36,162 bases of DNA from Melioribacter sp. (GCA_003155655.1 PMDS01000137.1:1-36162); one strand, 5' to 3'; shown: positions 8,136 through 17,065, counted from the first letter of the stretch. Translations and numbers: made by a program. The notes: generated from the letters alone by a model not told the origin.

Positions 8136-9458
8136 ATGGCAAACGATATAATTACTAAGAAAAAAAATATAGTTGACGACACAAAATATTCGATGGATAC
8201 ACATCTTATTTATGGAAAATCTGTGTCAGATAGCTGGGATTATTCCCACCATGTAACGGCTCCAATTTCATCCTCCACCACATTTAGATTAGATTCTGTT
8301 GAGCGCGGGGCACAGGGTTTTATGCAGTTTGCAAACACTGAACAGCTTGGAGATAATGCCCCGATCTTTATTTATGACCGTTTAGGTGAGCCAAATAAAG
8401 ATATGCTGGAAGAAAATTTAGCTTATGTCGAAAAAGGAGAAACCGCTGTAAGTTTTGCAACTGGAATGGGTGCAATTTCTGCAATTCTTGGCGTGTTGAC
8501 TAAATCGGGTGACCAAATTATAACCCATACCACACTTTATGGCTGTACAATTTCTCTCTTCAACAATTGGTATCCTAAATACAATATCAAAGTCACACCA
8601 ATTGATTTGACGCAGCCTAAAAATATTATAAATGCTCTTACAGATAAAACAAAGGTAGTTTATTTTGAAACACCTGCTAATCCTAATTTAGGCATTGTTG
8701 ATATTAGGGAAGTTGCAAAAATTCTTAGAGAAATTAATGAAACGCGAAATGAAGAATACCAAATTAAGATTGTTGTAGATAATACTTTTGCTACTCCATT
8801 CTGCCAGAGACCAATTGAGTTTGGCGCCGATTTTGTGGTTCATTCACTTACAAAAGGAATTGGCGGATTTGGAACAGACATGGGCGGTGTTGTTATTGGA
8901 AAGAAAAAATTCCGCGACCTGATCTTGCTATACAGAAAAGACTTTGGGGCTGTATTAAATACAAAAAGCGCCTGGGCTATACTTACTTATGGCTTACCAA
9001 CTCTTGCGCTGCGTCAGAGACATCAAATTAAATCTGCATTGCGCATTGCTGAATTTTTAAATGCTCATCCCAAAATAGAATTTGTGAATTATCCCGGTCT
9101 GCCTAGTTTTAGAGATTATGAAACAGCAAAGAAACAGATGGTTGATTTCAACGGTAACTTTGCACCCGGTAGTATGCTTTATTTTGTATTAAAGGGTAAC
9201 ACCCCGGCAAAGAGCAAAGAGATTGGCGGCAGATTTATGGATTATGTCGCTAACAATGCATATACAATGACTCTTGCCGTTTCTCTTGGTCACACACGTA
9301 CCTTGATTGAACATCCGGCATCTATGACACATTCTGTTGTTCCGCCTGAAAAATTGGCGGAACGCGGCATCGAACCGGGCGGTATTCGTCTTGCAATTGG
9401 TCTTGAGAATACTGATGATATTTTGTTTGATCTGGATGATTCGTTAAAAAATATATAA
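8136..9458 (+). CDS. Cys/Met metabolism PLP-dependent enzyme (gamma-lyase / sulfhydrylase family)
   Basis: Fold-type I PLP enzyme of the transsulfuration family, about 440 residues. The PLP lysine is K240 in VVHSLTKGIGG; the cofactor aspartate is in VVDNTFATPF; SFATGMGAISAIL and the YDRLGEPN segment (cf. YSRxxNPT) are family landmarks. Cystathionine gamma-lyase, methionine gamma-lyase and O-acetylhomoserine sulfhydrylase cannot be separated by eye; the neighbouring cystathionine beta-synthase-like gene favours cystathionine cleavage. I use ATG 8136, with GAGG at 8126-8129, rather than the in-frame TTG at 8124, which would put the ribosome binding site inside the gene. A dyad overlaps that site. 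Confidence 0.88.
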   Translation: MANDIITKKKNIVDDTKYSMDTHLIYGKSVSDSWDYSHHVTAPISSSTTFRLDSVERGAQGFMQFANTEQLGDNAPIFIYDRLGEPNKDMLEENLAYVEKGETAVSFATGMGAISAILGVLTKSGDQIITHTTLYGCTISLFNNWYPKYNIKVTPIDLTQPKNIINALTDKTKVVYFETPANPNLGIVDIREVAKILREINETRNEEYQIKIVVDNTFATPFCQRPIEFGADFVVHSLTKGIGGFGTDMGGVVIGKKKFRDLILLYRKDFGAVLNTKSAWAILTYGLPTLALRQRHQIKSALRIAEFLNAHPKIEFVNYPGLPSFRDYETAKKQMVDFNGNFAPGSMLYFVLKGNTPAKSKEIGGRFMDYVANNAYTMTLAVSLGHTRTLIEHPASMTHSVVPPEKLAERGIEPGGIRLAIGLENTDDILFDLDDSLKNI

Positions 9459-9467
9459 GCCTTCATA

Positions 9468-9497
9468 TTTTCCCTCCCTTAAAAGAGGGGAAGGGAA
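9468..9497 (+). other. G/C-rich hairpin between the PLP gene and pgeF
   Basis: TTTCCCTCCC faces AGGGGAAGGGAAA across a short A-rich loop, with one bulge. It could end the upstream gene, but the following bases (TTATACTT) are a poor U-tract, so it may be a dispersed hairpin repeat or a weak terminator. Confidence 0.45.
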
Positions 9498-9511
9498 ATT
9501 ATACTTATAAA

Positions 9512-10249
9512 ATGCAGATTATTAAAAGCACTCTTCTTGAAAAATTTCCAAATTTAATTTTTGGATTCAGTACAAAAATTGGCCTGAACAGACAGAGCCC
9601 ATTCTGGTTTAACATGTCATTAACTGTCGGTGATGATAAAGAAAAAGTACATGAAAACCGGGAAGCATTTTTTAATGTAATAGGACTAACAACATCCCAA
9701 ATCGCATTTCAAAAACAGGTGCATTCTGATATTATATCAATTGTTGAAAAACCCGGAATGATTGGGGAAAGTGATGCAATGATAACTACAAAACCAAATA
9801 TTGGCCTTGCTGTATCATCGGCAGACTGTGTACCTATTTTTATTTATGACAGTGGAAACCGGTTGATTGCTGCAGTGTATGCCGGTTGGCGCGGAACTCA
9901 AAAACAAATTTTGTGTAAAACGATTGAGACCTTGATAAAAAACTTCAATTCAGAAAAGAATAATCTTGTTTTTTATATTGGTCCTTCGATAACACAGGAT
10001 AACTATGAAGTTGGTGAAGAAGTATCAATCCAATTTGATCCCAAGTATTCAGTAAGAAAATATGGTAAAATATATTTAAATGTTTTGCTGGCAAATGTGG
10101 ATATGATTTATAAATTTGGGATTAGTAAAAATCAAATTGAAATATCTAATTTATGTTCCTACAAAGAAAAGGATCTTTTGCATTCATTTAGAAGAGACGC
10201 GGAAAAATCCGGAAGGGCATTGGGAATTATTGCTATGAGGGAAGAATAA
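9512..10249 (+). CDS. pgeF: Peptidoglycan editing factor PgeF / YfiH-YlmD family (multicopper-like laccase domain)
   Basis: 245 residues. Known members hydrolyse misincorporated residues in peptidoglycan precursors, and some act on purine nucleosides. H71 (KQVHSD) and C106 (SADCVPIF) match two of the three metal ligands of E. coli YfiH (H71, C107, H124). The third position is Tyr123: the sequence reads AAVYAGWRGT where the family usually has HAGWRGT. The codon is TAT, one base from CAT. The rest (FYIGPSITQDNYEVGEEV) is typical. First gene of a tightly packed run; the next gene starts on the base after its stop. Confidence 0.9.
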   Translation: MQIIKSTLLEKFPNLIFGFSTKIGLNRQSPFWFNMSLTVGDDKEKVHENREAFFNVIGLTTSQIAFQKQVHSDIISIVEKPGMIGESDAMITTKPNIGLAVSSADCVPIFIYDSGNRLIAAVYAGWRGTQKQILCKTIETLIKNFNSEKNNLVFYIGPSITQDNYEVGEEVSIQFDPKYSVRKYGKIYLNVLLANVDMIYKFGISKNQIEISNLCSYKEKDLLHSFRRDAEKSGRALGIIAMREE

Positions 10250-11167
10250 TTGAGTAAAGAAAAAATTAAAATAGCATCCGGTTATGTTTTAATTTGCGCA
10301 ATTTGGGGTTCAACATGGCTGGTTATAAGACTGGGTTTGGACTCATTAATACCTTTTATTTCAGCAGGCATAAGATTTATACTTGCATCAATTTTTATTT
10401 ATGTTTTAATGAGGTTCAGGAATATAAAATTGCAGAAAGATATACTTTCGATAAAGCTTTATATAATGCTTACTTTCTTTTCATATGTTTTTCCTTATGG
10501 ATTGGTTTATTGGTCTGAACAATTTATACCTTCTGGGCTTACTGCAATTGTTTTTGCAACAATGCCGTTTTTTGTTTTGATATTTTCATTGCTGGCATTT
10601 TCAAAAAGTTCGGTTACACGATTCCAAACAATGGGTATCATTCTTGCCTTTGCCGGTATATTAATAATCTTTATGGAAAATCTTTCCATTGATTTATCTT
10701 TACATATGAAAGGTATAATAGCATTATTAATGGGTTCTGCAATGCAAGCAGGAATTGCCGTTGCTATTAAAAAATACGGAAAGCAGCTAAACCCATTATC
10801 AATGAGTTTTATACCGCTTCTTATAGCAGGTATTATTTTAGTAATAACAGCATTTATATTTGAAGATAAGACCGCATGGAATTTTAATCAAAATGCTATA
10901 TCATCTATTATATATCTTGCCTTTTTTGGCACTGTACTGGCTTTTACAACATATTATTGGCTGCTGCAAAGAATTAGTGTGGTGTTACTATCACTTTCTT
11001 CTTTTATAACTCCTATAATTGCTGTTATATTAGGCTGGGTAATACTTGATGAAAAACTCTCTTTTCAAACTTTAATTGGCAGCGGGTTGGTGCTTATAGG
11101 GATTTTATTTGCTAATTTCACTACAATAAAAAATAATTACTTTTCCAGACGGGTATCGATTCGATGA
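10250..11167 (+). CDS. EamA/DMT-family transporter
   Basis: 305 residues with ten hydrophobic segments arranged as two EamA repeats. The first repeat begins ILICAIWGSTW-like (VLICAIWGSTWLVIRLGL) and the second spans roughly residues 150-295 (GTVLAFTTYYWLLQ, ITPIIAVILGWVILDE). Drug/metabolite exporter superfamily of the inner membrane; the substrate cannot be predicted. The start is TTG 10250, supported by AGGGAAG at 10238-10244 inside pgeF. The stop overlaps folB by ATGA, so translation is likely coupled at both ends. Confidence 0.88.
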   Translation: MSKEKIKIASGYVLICAIWGSTWLVIRLGLDSLIPFISAGIRFILASIFIYVLMRFRNIKLQKDILSIKLYIMLTFFSYVFPYGLVYWSEQFIPSGLTAIVFATMPFFVLIFSLLAFSKSSVTRFQTMGIILAFAGILIIFMENLSIDLSLHMKGIIALLMGSAMQAGIAVAIKKYGKQLNPLSMSFIPLLIAGIILVITAFIFEDKTAWNFNQNAISSIIYLAFFGTVLAFTTYYWLLQRISVVLLSLSSFITPIIAVILGWVILDEKLSFQTLIGSGLVLIGILFANFTTIKNNYFSRRVSIR

Positions 11168-11529
11168 CGAATATTATCAGAATTAAAAATGCTTCTTTTT
11201 ATGCTTATCATGGTGCATTGCAGGAAGAACAGAATATGGGAGGGAAGTTTGAAGCTGATGTAGATATTTATACTGATTTTACAGAAGCAGCTAAAAATGA
11301 TGATCTTAAAAAAACAATTAATTATGAAGAAATTTATAAATTTATTAATAGAATAGTACATGGTAAGAAATATTACTTAATCGAAACTTTAGCAACCGTA
11401 ATTGCCGATGAACTTTTGCAAAAAAATAAGAATATTAAAAAAATTGCAGTTAGAGTACGTAAACACAGCGTTCCCGTCGGCGGTGTTCTTGACTGTGTAG
11501 AAGCTGAGGTAATAAAAGAAAATGATTGA
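11164..11529 (+). CDS. folB: Dihydroneopterin aldolase
   Basis: Cleaves 7,8-dihydroneopterin to 6-hydroxymethyl-7,8-dihydropterin and glycolaldehyde in folate synthesis. 121 residues, standard length. Family landmarks are FYAYHGALQEEQNMGGKF near the N-terminus, with the substrate-binding Glu, TINYEEIYKFI with the active-site Tyr, YLIETLA in the middle and RKHSVPVGG with the catalytic Lys. It overlaps the next gene, folK, by 8 bp; FolK acts on its product, so the two steps are coupled genetically and chemically. Confidence 0.95.
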   Translation: MTNIIRIKNASFYAYHGALQEEQNMGGKFEADVDIYTDFTEAAKNDDLKKTINYEEIYKFINRIVHGKKYYLIETLATVIADELLQKNKNIKKIAVRVRKHSVPVGGVLDCVEAEVIKEND

Positions 11530-12025
11530 TAAAATATTTCTAGGTCTTGGATCGAATAAGGGGGACAGATTAAAATATTTGCAGAGAGCTGTTATGGAAA
11601 TTTCACTAACAGAAAAATGCAGGGTATTAAAGTGTTCTTCAATCTATGAAACACGTCCATTTGGAAATCCTAACCAGGAGAATTTTTATAATGCAGTGAT
11701 TGAAATTGATACTGTTCTTGGCGCTTATGATCTTTTCTTTTTTCTAAAGTCAATTGAAGCTAAACTTGGCAGGGAAGCTATTTTTGAGAAATGGGGACCG
11801 AGAGAAATTGATATTGACCTTCTATTTTATAGTAATTTAATTTATGATAACGATCAGTTAACGCTTCCTCATCCTGAAATATTAAACAGGGATTTTGTAA
11901 TTATTCCAATGGTGGAAATTGCCCCGGATTTTGTTCATCCTCTATTGAAGAAGCAATTTGAAGATATTGATCTGGCATTTAATGAAACACATATAATCCA
12001 AAAATTAGATTATACTTTGGTGTAA
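11522..12025 (+). CDS. folK: HPPK (6-hydroxymethyl-7,8-dihydropterin pyrophosphokinase)
   Basis: Transfers pyrophosphate from ATP to the FolB product, activating it for dihydropteroate synthase. 167 residues. Signature features are LGLGSNKGDR at the N-terminus, ETRPFGNPNQENFYNAVIEI, GPREIDIDLLFY with the Mg-binding Asp pair, and LPHPEILNRDFVI. It starts inside folB (8-bp overlap) and ends 1 bp before the kinase gene. No folP is present in the window. Confidence 0.96.
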   Translation: MIDKIFLGLGSNKGDRLKYLQRAVMEISLTEKCRVLKCSSIYETRPFGNPNQENFYNAVIEIDTVLGAYDLFFFLKSIEAKLGREAIFEKWGPREIDIDLLFYSNLIYDNDQLTLPHPEILNRDFVIIPMVEIAPDFVHPLLKKQFEDIDLAFNETHIIQKLDYTLV

Positions 12026-12026
12026 C

Positions 12027-12671
12027 TTGGCAGATTTAAAGTACATAGCAATTGAAGGAGTAATTGGTGCGGGAAAATCTTCACTGGCTCAAAAACTTTC
12101 TGAGAAATTGGGTTCCAGTTTGATAAAGGAAGAATTTGAGGAGAACCCTTTCCTGGAAAAGTTTTACGATGACAGGAAGCGGTATGCATTTCAAACGCAG
12201 ATGTTTTTTTTGATTAACAGGTATAAGCAGCAGCAGCAGCTAAACCAGCAGGAATTATTTTCCAGGGTTACAGTTTCCGATTACATTTTCCAGAAAGACA
12301 AAATTTTCGCTTATTTAAATCTTTCCGGCGAGGAATTAAAACTTTATGAATCTATTTTTCCTTTGCTGGAAAGGGATATCCCCCAGCCTGACCTGGTAAT
12401 ATTTCTACAATCGAGCCTGGACCGCCTTATGGCAAATATAAGATTACGCGGCAGGAAATTTGAAAGAAATCTTACACGTGCGTATTTAGCCGAACTTTCT
12501 GAAGCATATAACAATTTCTTTTTTAAATACAGCAACACACCTCTCCTGATTGTTAATACGTCTGAAATTGATTTTGTTAACCGTGAGCATGATTTTGAAG
12601 AACTTTATCAACAAATATTTAGAGTTGACAGGGGTTTTATAGAATATTTTAATCCCGAGGTGAAAGGTTAA
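12027..12671 (+). CDS. Deoxynucleoside kinase (dNK/dGK-dAK family)
   Basis: Salvages deoxynucleosides by 5'-phosphorylation. 214 residues. P-loop GVIGAGKSS lies at residues 11-19; the substrate-site region contains EEFEENPFLEKFY and FQTQMFFLINRY; VSDYIFQKD matches the D-R/Y catalytic region; RLRGRKFE is the Arg-rich LID. Sub-specificity (dA/dG versus dC) cannot be read directly. TTG start 1 bp after folK. The adjacency folK-kinase is one I associate with Bacteroidota-type genomes. Confidence 0.88.
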   Translation: MADLKYIAIEGVIGAGKSSLAQKLSEKLGSSLIKEEFEENPFLEKFYDDRKRYAFQTQMFFLINRYKQQQQLNQQELFSRVTVSDYIFQKDKIFAYLNLSGEELKLYESIFPLLERDIPQPDLVIFLQSSLDRLMANIRLRGRKFERNLTRAYLAELSEAYNNFFFKYSNTPLLIVNTSEIDFVNREHDFEELYQQIFRVDRGFIEYFNPEVKG

Positions 12672-12673
12672 AA

Positions 12674-12895
12674 ATGAGTCTTTTGCGTTTAATCTTATGG
12701 TTGTTGGTTTTTTATGTTGTTATTAAAACAATTGGTAATGTGTTTAAGTTCTTTGCTGCCGGTACAAGTAATTCTGCCAATCAAAATGTTGGGCAAAAAC
12801 CTTCAAAATATAAAATTGAAAAAGATGATGTAATTGATGCTCATTTTGAAGATATTGATTCAAACAAATCAGAAAAGCCAAAAGATAATTCTTAA
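12674..12895 (+). CDS. Small membrane-anchored protein, DUF4834-like
   Basis: 73 residues: an N-terminal hydrophobic helix (LLRLILWLLVFYVVIKTIG) followed by a polar tail ending in acidic and Lys-rich sequence (KIEKDDVIDAHFEDI). The IEKDDVIDAxFEDI motif is the hallmark I associate with DUF4834 proteins of Bacteroidota. Function unknown. It is embedded between the kinase (2-bp gap) and the glycosyltransferase (1-bp overlap), so it is surely expressed with them. Confidence 0.75.
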   Translation: MSLLRLILWLLVFYVVIKTIGNVFKFFAAGTSNSANQNVGQKPSKYKIEKDDVIDAHFEDIDSNKSEKPKDNS

Positions 12896-13989
12896 TGTCT
12901 TTCAAAGATCTATTTAAAAAAAGCGTTTCGTCCTTTCTAAAAAAAATTTTAGCCGTAAATGAATTTAATGATTTTTACATCGGCTATCCCAAAAGGATTT
13001 TGGTTATTCGGCAGCATAATCAGTTCGGAGATCAATTAGCCGGTATTTCTGTTTTAAGGGCAATAAAGGAAAGATTTCCCCATTCAAATTTGACATTGAT
13101 TGCTAGTCCTGAAAATTATTATGCAGTTCTAAAAAATGAATTTATTGATAACCTATTTGTTTTTGATAAGAAAAAAATTTGGGAGCCAAAATATTTTTTA
13201 AAACTACGCAGAATAATTAAACAAAATTATGATCTTGCAATTGTTCCTGCCACTGTAGCTGTTTCTTCAACCAGTTGTATCCTTGCAGGTTTTTCAAATG
13301 CAAAAATTAAAATAGGCCCTAGAATTCTAAATGGGGTGGACAATCCTTACAAGTATATTTTTCATTATCAAATTGCTTTAGACTGGCGGAAACATCCCGA
13401 TACACATGTTTCGGATTTTATACAGGAGATTATAAGACCATTCGGTATCTCAACTAAAAAATTTAATGCAAGCATAATATTTGATAAGGACGATCTTGCA
13501 TATGCTGAGAGATTTATCGAGTTTTTAGGCGCCGCAAAAAATAAATTAATCATAGGTTTTCACATGGGGGCAGGTAAACCGGGTAACAGGTGGCCCATTG
13601 AAAAATTTATTGAACTAATTAGAGCTATCAAAAATAATTTTGAATTATTATTTTATATTACGGGAAGCAAAGCGGATAAATATGAAATAGAATATATACA
13701 AAATTATTTCGGAAATAGCTGCGGCTATTTTATCGATAAAAGAATTCCGCAGCTAACTGCATTAATTTCTATAAGTAGTTTTTTTATAACAAATGATACT
13801 GGTGTAATGCATGTTGCAGGTGCAACTTCAACACCTCAGATTTCAATTTTTGGCCCTACTAATCCTTTTAACTGGGCGCCAATTGGTGAAACAAAATATT
13901 TCATTAAAAAATCTGATTTAATCGATGACATTTCAGTTGAGGATGTGTACGATTTATTTAAATACGTGATGAGAAAAAAGAAAAATTAG
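12895..13989 (+). CDS. Glycosyltransferase family 9 (heptosyltransferase-like)
   Basis: 364 residues, GT-B fold of the ADP-heptose:LPS heptosyltransferase family. The N-terminal domain has ILVIRQHNQFGDQLAGISVL, matching the R-x-x-x-x-G-D motif. The C-terminal donor site has FHMGAGKPGNRWPIEKF and FITNDTGVMHVAGATSTP followed by IFGPTNPFNWAPIG. It likely adds a sugar to surface glycolipid in the cytoplasm, but the donor is unknown. It overlaps the previous stop (TAATG), and the next gene begins on the very next base. Confidence 0.9.
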   Translation: MSFKDLFKKSVSSFLKKILAVNEFNDFYIGYPKRILVIRQHNQFGDQLAGISVLRAIKERFPHSNLTLIASPENYYAVLKNEFIDNLFVFDKKKIWEPKYFLKLRRIIKQNYDLAIVPATVAVSSTSCILAGFSNAKIKIGPRILNGVDNPYKYIFHYQIALDWRKHPDTHVSDFIQEIIRPFGISTKKFNASIIFDKDDLAYAERFIEFLGAAKNKLIIGFHMGAGKPGNRWPIEKFIELIRAIKNNFELLFYITGSKADKYEIEYIQNYFGNSCGYFIDKRIPQLTALISISSFFITNDTGVMHVAGATSTPQISIFGPTNPFNWAPIGETKYFIKKSDLIDDISVEDVYDLFKYVMRKKKN

Positions 13990-15549
13990 ATGGAAACTAA
14001 TAATCAAAATCTTGCGGCAATTGATGTCGGATCAAATTCTTTTCACTTGATAGTAGTGAAGCTCAAGAATGACGGGAATTTTGAAATAATTGACAGTGAA
14101 AGAGAAGTAATCCGTCTTGCTGAAGGCAGCAGCGGCAATATAAAGCATATAAAACCAGATGCCATAGAAAGAGCTTTGGCAACACTACGTAATTTTAAAT
14201 CTATTGCAGATTCCCATAATGCAAAAATCAGGGCTGTTGCTACAAGCGCTGTACGTGAATCGTATAATAAGAATGAATTTATTGAAGAAGTATTTAATAA
14301 AACCGGAATTGAGGTTGAAGTAATTAGTGGTTATGAAGAAGCGCGTTTAATTTATCTGGGAGCAATGAAGGCTGTCCCTATATTTAATAAAAAAACTCTT
14401 ATAGTTGATATAGGCGGCGGAAGTACAGAGTTTTTAGTCGGATATAAAGGAAAATCAAACTTTGTTATCAGCTTAAAACTCGGAGCTGTGCGTCTGACTG
14501 AAAAATTTTTCCCGGATTTTGAATTAACAAAAACCAGCATAAACGAATGCAGGAAATGGGTAGAAATAGAAGTCTTCCAAGTTGCAAATACAATTAAGAA
14601 AATGGGGTTCAGTGCTTGTGTTGGTTCATCGGGTACAATTATGGCTGCAGGAATGATGATCAATGCAATTAGGAAGGGGACTATGGCAACGAATCATCTA
14701 CTTAATAATTTTGAATTTACAAACATAGAATTGTCTAAAATATGTGAGATAATTCTTGATAAAAAGCATTTTGAGAAAAGGAAAAAAATATTTGGACTTG
14801 AAGCAAAACGTGCTGATATTATTCCAGCCGGCATAATAATACTTTCAACAATTTTTGATCTGCTAGGATTGGAAAAAATGGTCATCTCCGGGTATGCGCT
14901 GCGGGAAGGAATTATCATAGATACCTTGCAGAAACAACATACGGGTTCAATCAAACCGGATCTATCCGATATAAGAACTGAAAGCGTAAAACAATTAGCA
15001 GAATCCTGCCGTTATGATAAAATACACTGCAACCACATCGCAAAACTTTCTTTGGAATTATTTGACAAGATGAAGGAGTATTATCCTTTAGGTGAGGAAC
15101 TGAGGGAATACCTTTACGCGGCGGCAATTCTACATGATATTGGTTATCATATCTCTCATACAAATCATCATCATCATAGCTATTATATAATCAAAAATAG
15201 TGAATTGCTTGGATTCAATGAGAATGAAATTGGAATTATTGCCCATGTTGCGCGGTATCATAGAAAGAGTCACCCAAAATCACGGCATGCGGATTTTAAT
15301 GAACTCCCGGAGAGAACGCAGGCTGTCATTAAACAATTAGCTGCTATTCTAAGGGTGGCTGATTCATTTGACAGAACTCATAAACAAATTGTCCAATCAT
15401 TGCAGGTTAAGGCAAATCAAAATATTATTGAATTAAATCTTGAATGTGCAAAAGGAACTGTGCCGGAAATTGAATTATGGAATTTGGAAAGACGCAAAGG
15501 ATTGTTTGAGGAAGTATTCAACAGAAAATTAAAAGTGTTTTATTCCTAA
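13990..15549 (+). CDS. Ppx/GppA phosphatase with C-terminal HD domain
   Basis: Exopolyphosphatase or pppGpp phosphohydrolase family. The ASKHA ATPase-like core starts LAAIDVGSNSFHLIVV, has DIGGGSTEFLVG near the middle of the first half and CVGSSGTIMAAG in the second subdomain. Residues about 330-519 form an HD-type domain, with ILHDIGYHI and a run of five His nearby (NHHHHS). 519 residues matches the long, HD-bearing class. Substrate (polyphosphate versus pppGpp) cannot be resolved by eye. Last gene of the packed run that starts with pgeF; a 215-bp gap follows. Confidence 0.92.
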   Translation: METNNQNLAAIDVGSNSFHLIVVKLKNDGNFEIIDSEREVIRLAEGSSGNIKHIKPDAIERALATLRNFKSIADSHNAKIRAVATSAVRESYNKNEFIEEVFNKTGIEVEVISGYEEARLIYLGAMKAVPIFNKKTLIVDIGGGSTEFLVGYKGKSNFVISLKLGAVRLTEKFFPDFELTKTSINECRKWVEIEVFQVANTIKKMGFSACVGSSGTIMAAGMMINAIRKGTMATNHLLNNFEFTNIELSKICEIILDKKHFEKRKKIFGLEAKRADIIPAGIIILSTIFDLLGLEKMVISGYALREGIIIDTLQKQHTGSIKPDLSDIRTESVKQLAESCRYDKIHCNHIAKLSLELFDKMKEYYPLGEELREYLYAAAILHDIGYHISHTNHHHHSYYIIKNSELLGFNENEIGIIAHVARYHRKSHPKSRHADFNELPERTQAVIKQLAAILRVADSFDRTHKQIVQSLQVKANQNIIELNLECAKGTVPEIELWNLERRKGLFEEVFNRKLKVFYS

Positions 15550-15627
15550 ATTGAAGGTAAAGTCCTACTTAGATGGAGTTAATTGTCTTATTTATATTTT
15601 TTAGTGAAACTAAGATTAAAGGACGAC

Positions 15628-15663
15628 ATGAAATTCAATAAATATTTACTTAATAAATTGTAA
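15628..15663 (+). CDS. Possible 11-codon leader ORF upstream of asnS
   Basis: ATG-AAA-TTC-AAT... encodes MKFNKYLLNKL, preceded by AAAGGA at 15618-15623. Two of the eleven codons are Asn. Its 3' end lies in a perfect dyad (15651-15670). It may be chance, since a better promoter for asnS lies downstream of it. Confidence 0.2.
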   Translation: MKFNKYLLNKL

Positions 15664-15670
15664 TTTATTA
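15651..15670. repeat. Perfect 9-bp inverted repeat between ppx and asnS
   Basis: TAATAAATT at 15651-15659 and AATTTATTA at 15662-15670 with a 2-nt centre. AT-only, so weak as RNA; possibly a protein-binding site or part of a ppx 3' signal. Confidence 0.4.
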
Positions 15671-15700
15671 TGTACTAATTATCAAGGCCTAATTGCTGCC

Positions 15701-15733
15701 TTTGCATTTATAAGAGCCTCTTAACTATATTTA
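15701..15733 (+). promoter_or_regulatory. Candidate Bacteroidota-type promoter for asnS
   Basis: TTTG at 15701-15704, a 21-nt spacer, then TATATTTA at 15726-15733, seven of eight positions of TAnnTTTG. Transcription would begin near 15740, about 25 bp before ATG 15765. Confidence 0.4.
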
Positions 15734-15764
15734 CTAATAATTTTTCAACAAAAAAAATCTAAAA

Positions 15765-17063
15765 ATGAAACCTTCTACTTATGTCCAAGACCTAAAAAAC
15801 AATGTCGGAAATGAAGTTACATTAAAAGGATGGCTTTACAATAAAAGATCCAGCGGCAAGATAAAATTCCTGATTTTGCGTGATGGTTCCGGTTACGTTC
15901 AATGTGTTGTCTTTAAAGGCAATGTTAGTGAAGAAGTTTTTGCAGATGCCGATAAGCTTACACAAGAATCATCTTTTGAAATAACAGGAAAAGTAAAAGC
16001 CGAGCCTCGTTCAGTTGGCGGATATGAGCTTGATGCCACTGGTTTAAAAATAATTTCAATTGCCGGTGAATACCCGATTACCCCCAAAGAGCATGGAATA
16101 GAATTTTTAATAGATAACCGCCACCTATGGGTTCGCTCAAAAAGGCAGGTGGCAATTCTTAAAATTCGCGCACGCGTAGTTAAAGCAATACGCGATTTTT
16201 TTGATTCACGCGGATTTGTGCTCTTTGATCCGCCGATTATTACACCGAATGCATGCGAAGGTACATCGACACTTTTTGAAATGGAATATTTTGATTTAGG
16301 TAAAGCTTATTTAACGCAATCAGGTCAGCTTTACGAAGAAAGCGGTGCCATGGCGCTTGGAAAGGTATATTCATTTGGCCCAACATTCAGGGCGGAAAAA
16401 TCTAAAACGCGCAGGCATTTAACCGAATTCTGGATGGTTGAACCGGAAATGGCTTTTTATGATTTGAATGATGATATGGATTTAGCAGAAGAATTTATTG
16501 AATATATATTTGGCTGTGTTCTCGAAGATAAAAAGGAAGAATTAAAGGAGTTAGAGCGCGATTTAACCAAACTTGAGTCTATTAAAAGACCTTTCCCAAG
16601 AATTTCTTATACAGAGGCAGTAGAGATATTGAAAAGAAAAGGTGTTGATTTTCAGTGGGGTAATGATCTTGGAGGAGCAGATGAAACTGTAATTGGCGAG
16701 GAGTTTGACAGACCGGTAATGATTCACCGTTATCCTTCTGAGGTAAAAGCATTTTATATGAAGCGCGATCCTGAAAATCCAAAAGTTGCCCTGGCAGTTG
16801 ACGTTATTGCCCCGGAAGGTTACGGAGAAATTATTGGCGGCAGCCAGCGTGAAGATAATCTTGACCTTTTGCTTGAAAGAATAAAAGAACATAATTTGCC
16901 GCAATCATTCTTTGAATGGTACCTGGATTTAAGAAGATTCGGCTCAGTTCCTCATTCAGGGTTTGGGCTTGGTCTTGAAAGAACAGTAAGCTGGATTTGC
17001 GGGATGGAGCATTTAAGAGAGGCTATTCCTTTCCCGCGTATGATTTATAGGAATACACCGTAA
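15765..17063 (+). CDS. asnS: Asparaginyl-tRNA synthetase
   Basis: Class IIb synthetase that charges tRNA-Asn. 432 residues. An N-terminal OB-fold anticodon-binding domain spans about residues 15-110 ([20 protein letters not shown]). Class II motif 2 is [25 protein letters not shown] and motif 3 is [20 protein letters not shown] and PFPRM near the end fit AsnRS. The length and C-terminus resemble the compact Bacillus-type AsnRS, not the roughly 466-residue E. coli type. A nondiscriminating AspRS is a less likely alternative. nuoJ begins 2 bp after the stop, so asnS probably shares a transcript with the complex I genes. Confidence 0.93.
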   Translation: MKPSTYVQDLKNNVGNEVTLKGWLYNKRSSGKIKFLILRDGSGYVQCVVFKGNVSEEVFADADKLTQESSFEITGKVKAEPRSVGGYELDATGLKIISIAGEYPITPKEHGIEFLIDNRHLWVRSKRQVAILKIRARVVKAIRDFFDSRGFVLFDPPIITPNACEGTSTLFEMEYFDLGKAYLTQSGQLYEESGAMALGKVYSFGPTFRAEKSKTRRHLTEFWMVEPEMAFYDLNDDMDLAEEFIEYIFGCVLEDKKEELKELERDLTKLESIKRPFPRISYTEAVEILKRKGVDFQWGNDLGGADETVIGEEFDRPVMIHRYPSEVKAFYMKRDPENPKVALAVDVIAPEGYGEIIGGSQREDNLDLLLERIKEHNLPQSFFEWYLDLRRFGSVPHSGFGLGLERTVSWICGMEHLREAIPFPRMIYRNTP

Positions 17064-17065
17064 TA

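Noticed and set aside
15550-15764. T-box leader for asnS
   Set aside because: No specifier hairpin, T-box sequence or terminator/antiterminator pair is visible.
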